A DNA stretch of 64,000 nt from Atherix ibis (Eukaryota > Arthropoda > Insecta > Diptera > Athericidae). This document shows positions 57,476 through 64,000 of the stretch, one piece after another; within the stretch, counting starts at the first letter, position 1; each line of letters begins with the position of its first letter. The translations under genes were made by a program, and so were the position numbers. The DNA lies in the NCBI GenBank assembly GCA_958298945.1, contig OY282609.1, positions 60,360,220 through 60,424,219 of the forward strand, read 5' to 3'. The notes below the pieces were generated by a model. It was not told where the DNA came from, did no database searches, and saw nothing but the letters and a program-made list of their open reading frames with translations.

Positions 57476-58600
57476 GGCTACTTCGTAGCGCCATGAGGGC
57501 GAGGCCATTTGGCAATTTTGTTACCGCTTTTGTATCAACCTTATTATTAAGTTATCGATGACATTGATGGTAAGTTTGATACAAAGAAGTTGGCGCAAAA
57601 ATCAGCGAGGCCATGCATGGAATCTTCGAAAGTTTGTTATCTCTAATACCACTACTGCCAGAAAATACCATGATTCGACAATGCTTCATCGAATTTACGA
57701 AAAACCAAATACTATCGGCAATTAATATCAAGACTCCTCCAAAATGGCTCTCTGTCCTCAATTCCTATCACACCTATTTATTTTTTCCCATCGAATTATT
57801 ATTCCACATTTGATCTTCACCATCGCATTCCCTATCCTATCTTCTTTTCCTCTGGAGAAGTTTACGCCGTTGGTTCCTCCTGTCTAAATAAATCTGGGAA
57901 CGAAATTTTTTTTGTTATGTATGGGTGTGAAGGCGATATTGACATGCTAGAAAACTCCCCTACAATCCCTCAATGATAGCCTGCAAGCATGTCCCGTCAC
58001 TCCCTCGTCTTCCGAAGATTATGGTCTAGAAATTCACGTCCGCATTTTAAAAAATAATTTGTTTACATCACCACTCCTTAGAGATGGGCCAACAAATCAT
58101 ACCAAGGTGTCATTCATATGGAATGTGGATGTTGTCGAAATTATTGGCATATAGGATGGATGTTGAACAGTCTGGTTTATTGGTGGTTACCCACTAAGTC
58201 GACGAAAATATGTCGCTATTGGTCTGGTCAATGTGTCTGCGGTTGGTTCACGGAGAGCTCCTCCAGCCATCTAATCTACACTGTCGTTTACTGCATCGTC
58301 TATTTCTCACTCGTTCTTAATACTACGTTGTAAATCAATTTGTTGGTCCAAGTTCTGTCTAAACATTTTCCAATCAACTTTCCCATTTAGAGGTCTTAGG
58401 AGGAAAGGATTTTATAATTGGAGAGATGTTTACTGTAGTATTTATGCAATTAAGAGGTGTGGTAATTAAATGTTTTAGGATATCAGGATTTTTCTATTAC
58501 TGGTAGGCTAATAGGTAGGTGAGGAAAGAGTTAGGAGAGCATTTATTTGAGAATAGTTTCTTGAGGATTCGGATCACGGCAACCCCTCTTAGCCTTATAA
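57476..58600. mobile_element. Scrambled LINE-X copy
   Basis: Four pieces can be assigned. 57476-57522 (-) is the 3' untranslated block (gccaaatggcctc ... ggcgctacgaag in - orientation). 57600-58000 (+) reads TPPKWLSVLNSYHTYL and a region like the start of an RNase H. 58110-58330 (-) matches nucleotide for nucleotide much of 13900-14100 of the reference copy. 58340-58560 (-) encodes VDWKMFRQNLDQQID, like the endonuclease-reverse transcriptase linker of LINEs. The mixture of orientations suggests internal inversion or several insertions. The + piece is the least certain. Confidence 0.5.
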
Positions 58601-59815
58601 TCTCCTCTTGCGATGAACAAAGTTCCAAGTGAATTTAAAAATAACTCAAATTCGGCGGCAGCTAATATTTTATTTGGACAATGGAAATTATACCCACTCC
58701 CACCCCTAGCAAAATTATACCCATCACCAACCTTTACCCTACCACAAAAAATAAAGAAAGGGAAATTAAAAAATCCTTTCCCCCGTCAAAATAGTCAAAA
58801 CTTTCATTTTCTTTTTTAAAAAAATAACAAAAATATAAAAAAATTTAAAAAACAACCTGACTCAACCCCCCCCCCCCCCCCTTCTGACAAAAAACCCACG
58901 GCATCACCAATAAAAAAACAAAAAACAAAAAAGGCATACAAATTGGCGTTAAAACATAGAAAATATTTAAAAAAAACATTTCCAAGAGAATTTAGAAAAA
59001 ACGTTATACTTGCAGATCGATCAGCACTAAAAAAGGAGAAAACAACAAAAATCGGCTCTTCTCAGAGCTAAATACAAGTATAAACAGGGAGTTAAAAAGA
59101 TTTTATGTTCTTATAACTATTGTGCATGATGTCCTTTTCAACTATATAAGATCCTTATTCAAACACGAAAGCAAAAATATCAAATAAATAAAAAATAAAA
59201 ATTATAGCCCTCTAAGTTAAGAGCATTTGATATTTCAATCAGTGACATAAAATTTGCCTCTTGCTGGTTCTGTTGACCTGGTATTCCAGCTAAAAATTTC
59301 TTCAGTATACAATTTTGGTTGAATTTTTCTGATTTTTTTTATTTTTAATTTTTTATAGTATTTTTTTCGTGACATAATATTTACTCAATGTTTAGTACTA
59401 AGAAGTACTATTTTTATTGTATTTTTTTTTATTTTTAGCGCTTGAAAGAACTATTTTGTTGTTTTTTATTTTTAGTATTTTTTTAAAAATATGCTTTGTT
59501 TTTATTGTTAAATAATTGCAAATTAAATACTGGCTGTTGTTGTTGGTAGAGATTGTTTTTTTTTTTGAATTATCTTTTTTAAATTTATAAACGCACACTT
59601 TCTATTTTTTATAATTTTGTTGGGTTTTTGGTAGTTTTGTAAGAATACCAATCCAACTCTACTTTTTTCATACTCATATAATATTATTAATAATTTCAAT
59701 ATAGTTGTTCTTCTTCACACCAATTAAGTAATATTAATATATTTGTACTTACCTTATTTTAAGGTAAGTAAAAATTATTCAAGCATATTAAGTAATATCA
59801 ATGAGATTCGATATA
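58601..59815. other. Low-complexity DNA with a poly-C tract
   Basis: About 58.65-58.95 kb is C/A-rich on the + strand and includes 16 consecutive C (58866-58881). It could be a remnant of a retrotransposon 5' region but no motif supports this. From 59.15 kb the sequence is AT-rich and featureless up to the mariner. Confidence 0.4.
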
Positions 59816-61101
59816 CGAGGGTCATTCAACAAGTACTTAGCCTACAAAAGAAAAACGAAAATTTTGCAAAGGTGGCAATTTATTTTTTCACATAATCTCC
59901 TTCAAGCTCGATACACTTGGCTCAGCGATGCTCTAACTTTTTTAACCCGTCCAAAAAATACATTTTCTCGAGGGAAGCAAAATAGGCCTCCGTGGCGACG
60001 ATGACCTCCTCATTCGACCCAAATCTATTCCCGGCGAGTGATTTTTTCAGGTTTGGAAACAAAAAGTAGTCACAGGGGGCCAAATCTGGAGAGTACGGTG
60101 GATGGGACAGCAATTCGTAGCGCAATTCGACCAAGTTGGCCATGGCGACGGCGGAGGTGTGAGCAGGCGCGTTCTCGTGGTGGAACAGCACTTTTTTCTT
60201 CGCAAAGCGGGGCCGCTTTTTCTTCAATTCGACGTCAAATCGGCCCAATAAGTCAGCATAGTAGCGCCCCGTGATTGTTTTACACTTCTCGAGGTAATCG
60301 ATGTGGATCACACCTTGTGAATCCCAGAAAACGGTGGCCATCACCTTTCCGGCCGATCGAACAGTCTTCGCCTTCTTCGGAGCACGTTCGCCGGGTGAAG
60401 TCCACTGTTTCGACTGTTCCTTGGTCTCTGGTGTGTACCAGTGAATCCAGTTTCGTCGACGGTCACGAAACGACGCAAGAACTCCGCTGGATTGCGCTGA
60501 AACAGCGCCAAACACGTCGCCGATGTGGTCTCACGGTTGCGCTTGTTTTCCGGTGTGAGCAAACACCTATCGCGCCAACAGCTTTCTCATGCCCAGTTCT
60601 TCGTGTAGAATATGATGCACCGTTCCTACTGCGATGCCCATAGTCTCAGCTATCTCGTGAACCTTCAATCGACGGTCTGCCAACACGAGATCGTGGACTT
60701 TTTTAACGTTTTCCTCCGTAGCAGCCGTTTTCGGGGCACCTGGGCGTGGCTCATCAAAAATCGACGTGCAGCCACGAACAAACTCGTTGAACCAATTCTT
60801 GACGGTCGCCATCGAAGGAAAAGAGTCACCATAGACAGCATCCAAGCGATCTTTGATTTCAATGCGCGTTTTCCCTTCCAAAAACAAGAATCTAATCACC
60901 GAACGATATTGTTCTTTTTCCATTTTTGTGCAACCGACCGACACGCTCGCTTTCAAAGGCTCTCAAAACAAAACTAATGAAGGGAATCGACTGAAACTTT
61001 GACAGTAGAATACTAAAAGAATGTACTGTACGATGGTAAATTTCTTTTGTGACAGCAGTTCCATCGGGCGGTGAGGTTAAGTACTTGTTGAATGACCCTC
61101 G
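59816..61101 (-). mobile_element. Mariner element of a third type, full length
   Basis: Exactly 1286 bp, the canonical mariner length. The ends cgagggtcattcaacaagta and the inverted tacttgttgaatgaccctcg are near perfect and flanked by TA at 59814-59815 and 61102-61103. The ends resemble those at 6889 but the transposase is clearly different. Higher GC content than the neighbourhood points to a relatively recent insertion. It abuts a LINE-X copy at 61104. Confidence 0.92.
59880..60923 (-). pseudogene. Mariner transposase, third type, disabled
   Basis: The span is 348 codons from the ATG at 60923 (MEKEQYRSVIRFLF) to the stop at 59880 (CIELEGDYVKK). The N-terminal helix-turn-helix part (KVHEIAETMGIAVGTVHHIL) is open. 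Then a Trp codon of the RWVP motif has become TAG followed by a 5-bp deletion (about 60565), one base is lost in VDETW near 60452, and a Trp near 59918 has become TGA. The second catalytic Asp is Glu (FHHENAPAH), while the first (VDET) and third (APCDYFLF) are kept. Confidence 0.9.
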
Positions 61102-61103
61102 TA

Positions 61104-61530
61104 GCCTACTCAGCAATCAGAGTGCCCAGTAGTTGCGTTGGATAACGGGCCATTAAAGAATCATGTCAAATGAATGTTATGATCAGTTGACTGGAGAAAC
61201 TTTCCAATATCCTGTACTAACAGCAGTCCCTAATATGAACTAATAGTGAGACCGTTTTAGCATCTCATTAGCCAACTACCAGTCTACTCAACATACTTGC
61301 CGAAATTCTTGGCACCAAAATTGCTTAGAATTCGGATAGGGCATACTGCTCTCAGGCATTACTTTTTTTTGGAAATCATAAACGTCCTATCTTCTAATCC
61401 TGTTGCGTCCTACGCAAAAAGGATTCCTCCCATTGTGAAGCTCCTAAACATAATTGACAGGCTCTGCAATATTTAACCAATTTTAACTGATCTTACTAAA
61501 AACAGACCAGCTTCACGAAAGTCGCCAAAA
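61104..61530 (+). pseudogene. LINE-X copy, RNase H end and 3' region
   Basis: Decayed + strand sequence parallels 13850-14450 of the reference copy: a VPSSCVG-like piece (RNase H WVPSHVGI), tgatcagttgactggagaaa for the DKLAGE segment, LLRIRIGHTAL region at about 61318-61350, KRIPPIVKLL, then gaaagtcgccaaa of the 3' block where the copy is cut off by another mariner end. Confidence 0.7.
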
Positions 61531-61575
61531 AAAAACCAGTCTCATCACTTTTCTGTCACATCTAGTATGTACGAG
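61531..61575. repeat. Mariner terminal repeat remnant
   Basis: aaccagtctcatcacttttc is the terminal motif of the relics at 21500 and 37716. Only this end remains, truncating the LINE-X copy. Confidence 0.6.
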
Positions 61576-62040
61576 CAATGATAGTGTTTAAATCACATTT
61601 TTACTAAGAACCTTAACGAATTTCAATATTAAATAATTATTTATTTTCTAACGCAGACAAGGTTTTTTTTAAAGGATTTATTGTTTTACTTTTCAACTAA
61701 CGTCCCACAAAATTTTGGGTGGAAAAAAACTACTCATTTTTTAAATAAACAAAAGACTGCGTAGGTGTGATAGAAAAAATGATGATAAAATTTGATTTTT
61801 TTTTAATAGTATTTTGATACAAAATGTGCATATAAAAACGTAATTATTACTTGAAAAATGAGAGAATGCGTAGGAGAAACGATAGAGCAAATCAGTTAGT
61901 TAATAATTATAAGAAGGCTGCAAATTTGGCGCTAATTGGTCATCACTTAACAAGTACTTGCTTACATAATTTATATTTTTCTTATAATATTTTTATTTAT
62001 TCTAATTTGTTGTTTTTTTCTTATACTTTCAATAAATAAC
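61576..62040. other. AT-rich DNA between LINE remnants
   Basis: No supported feature. The short frame at 61851-62039 shows no family resemblance. Confidence 0.4.
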
Positions 62041-63690
62041 CCAATTTGACCAATAGCCCAATAGGTGAATGTATTGATTTTAAATTAATAACGATATTAG
62101 ACAGGACTCATTGCACTACAATCGAGACAGAACTACCCATTCCTTTACCCATGAGTCTTCCCTCTAAGGCAATCACTCCTTCCGATGTTGCCAATTTAAT
62201 CAAGCTCCTTCCCAAAAATAAAGCTCCTGGCTATGATCTGATTATCTCCAATATACTCCAACAACTCCCTAAAAGAGCAGTAGTTTTCCTTGCCACAATA
62301 TATAACTCCATCCTTAGAACAACACATTTCCCAATCCATCATTAAAATGATCCTTAAGCCCAATAAACCGCCCCACTTCCTACAGGCCAATAAGTCTCCT
62401 TCCACTACTCTCAAAAATCTTTTAAAAAATCCTCCTTCGCCGCTTACATCCTCTACACGAATCTGCAAATTTAATTCCTAATCACCAATTTGGTTTCCGC
62501 ACCGAGCACTGCACTACCCAGCAGTGCCATCGAGTTGTCGATTTCATTGCATCCTCTTTAGAAAGGAAAAAATACTGTCCCGGTGTGTTTCTTGATATAA
62601 GTCAAGCTTTTGATAGAGTTTGGCACCCGGCTCTACTCTGGAAACTCAACCTATTTTCCTTCCTTCCACCTATTTCCTAGTCCTAAGATCATTCCTTTCC
62701 AACCGACACTTCTAAGTAAATGAATCCAACGAACTCTCCAATATCTCTCCGATATTGGCTGGGGTTCCTCAGGGTAGCATACTTGGACCCATCCTCTACA
62801 ACATTTACACATCCGATATCCCAATTTGCCCTAAAACCTTCTTTGCTACATACGCCGATGATACGACCTGCCTTGCATATAGCGAAAATCCCCAACATGC
62901 TTCCGAAACTCTCCAAATCCAAATCCAAACTCTCCAGAACTGGTTTACTAGATGGAGAATAAAAGTCAATGAACGTAAATCTACCCAGGTAACTTTCACT
63001 CTCCGTCGTGAGTCATGCCCTCCCATATACCTTAATGGCAGTGCCATACCTCAACACACCGAAGCTCGGTACCTAGGACTGCACTTAGACAAACGCTTGA
63101 CATGGAACCCACATACCAGACTTACAAGACAAGAACTAAAAAGACGTTACCAAAAACTACTTCGACTTCTAGACAAACGTTCCAAACTTACTAAAGACAG
63201 CAAAGTACTGATATATAATACCTTACGGAAACCCATATGGACATACGGAACTCTGGGGATCTACTAAGCCTTCTAATTCCCGTCGAATCCAATCCCTTCA
63301 ATCAAAAATACTCCGTACAATTGTCGATGCCCCCTTTTATGTTCGCAATACTGTTATTCATCGTGATCTTAAAGTCCCATTTGTTTTTGACATGGCTGTA
63401 TCTCGTTATAAAAAGTTCCGTCCCCGTGTCCTCAATCATAATAATCCTTTTGTTCAAGAATAATCCTCCACTTCCTTCCCTAGAAATACCCATCGAAGAC
63501 TTAAGCGTCACTGGTTGCATGATTTACTAAAATACAGAGGCTTAACAGAAACACACGCTAGCAGGAGGAACTTCATTGGATGTTTACTCCCCACAACCTT
63601 TCAACCTAATTAATACTATTGCTCAAATTTGTTTATTACTATGTTGTAGTTGTAAATATCTGTAAAAATAAAAAAATAAAAAAATAAAAA
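62041..63690 (+). pseudogene. Jockey-clade non-LTR retrotransposon, 5'-truncated
   Basis: The remnant runs from just before the reverse transcriptase (LLPKNKAPGYDLI) through NHQFGFRTEHCTTQQCHRV, VFLDISQAFDRVWHPALLWK (first catalytic Asp), AGVPQGSILGPILYNIYTSD, TYADDTTCLAY (YADD at 62851-62862), RWRIKVNERKSTQVTFTLRR, ARYLGLHLDKRLTWNPHTRL and the jockey C-terminus (LWGSTKPSN, SKILRTIVDAP, HWLHDLLKY), ending near 63600 and followed by an A-rich (AAAATAAAA)n tail at about 63664-63690. Frameshifts near 62343, 62460 and 63265 and several stops disable it. No RNase H follows, as expected for jockey. ORF1 and the endonuclease are missing. Confidence 0.88.
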
Positions 63691-64000
63691 TTAATAACGC
63701 TTTAAAGTGGATTTGATAACAACGCAAGTGTCTGTTACGTTCACAACATTCGATAGCAATGCCCAAAATTACAAATATTTGCAAATTAGATTTGTTGAAA
63801 CCCCTAACGAGGTTGTGGCCTATAGTGTATACTGTAGTGCATTAACACACCACAATCACGTAAAATTAGATAAAAATTATTTTGTTTTCGTTTATATTAA
63901 TAAGTTTTAAATAAGTTAGTATGTAGAACAGTTGAGTTCAACTCATAATATTAAAATTTTAAAGTTGTTGAAGGGGTTGGATTTTGTTAAATAAAAGTTT
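63691..64000 (+). other. Unassigned sequence at the window edge
   Basis: An open frame of 67 codons (63707-63910) has more even composition than the surrounding DNA but resembles nothing I recognise. It could be an exon that continues outside the window or chance. Confidence 0.3.

Noticed and set aside
63707..63910. 67-codon frame at the window edge
   Set aside because: Kept only as unassigned sequence: no splice signal, start context or similarity decides whether it is coding.
1..64000. CRISPR arrays, bacterial operons, riboswitches, tRNA or rRNA genes
   Set aside because: No direct-repeat/spacer pattern, no clustered co-directional intronless genes, and no tRNA B-box or rRNA segment was recognised by eye. 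A tRNA or covariance-model scan would be needed to exclude small RNAs.

Overview
The window looks like a gene-poor, AT-rich piece of an insect genome, most likely a dipteran. The reasons are a Mos1-like (mauritiana-type) mariner, several other mariner lineages, jockey-, R1- and RNase-H-type non-LTR retrotransposon remnants, very short introns (55 and 86 nt) inside an otherwise long-intron gene, and TCAGTT initiator-like motifs. There is no operon, CRISPR array or recognisable RNA gene. The species cannot be named from the sequence.

One host gene is well supported. It lies on the + strand from about 24.36 to 49.43 kb and its product resembles the MTUS1/MTUS2 (ATIP) family of microtubule-associated coiled-coil proteins. 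Six coding exons (24364-24842, 37141-37415, 41046-41177, 46998-47193, 47249-47987, 48074-49433) have matching reading phases and give 1048 codons. The first introns are 12.3, 3.6 and 5.8 kb and are filled with transposons; the last two are 55 and 86 nt. A separate in-phase first exon at 46623-46667 would give a short form of about 779 residues, as MTUS1 has in vertebrates. A GC-richer block at 22.7-23.6 kb is a candidate promoter/leader for the long form.

The rest is transposon archaeology. 0-22 kb: a DDE transposase relic (2983), a TA-flanked mariner (6889-8179), another mariner relic (8190), a DDE relic (10080), a rearranged mariner with about 200-bp inverted ends (10586-11476), the end of an RNase-H LINE called here LINE-X (13837), a mariner relic (15240), a deleted mariner (20148-21001) and another mariner relic (21198). 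Introns: a second copy of the first mariner (31740), a second copy of the rearranged mariner (33166), a Tc1-like element (34954-36588), a Tigger/pogo element with a 374-codon open frame (38403-40111) inside a LINE-X tail, a long-inverted-repeat MITE (40235), and a Mos1-like mariner (41782-43027) inside another LINE-X copy. 56.7-63.7 kb: an R1-clade fragment, a scrambled LINE-X copy, a third type of mariner (59816-61101), one more LINE-X copy and a 5'-truncated jockey-type element (62041-63690).

Every transposase reading frame except the Tigger one carries stops, frameshifts, deletions or a changed catalytic residue, so none looks able to move by itself. The long stretches between these features (1-2.9, 3.3-6.9, 8.7-10, 11.5-13.8, 15.5-20.1, 27-31.7, 43.5-46.4, 49.6-56.7 kb) show no gene I can support.
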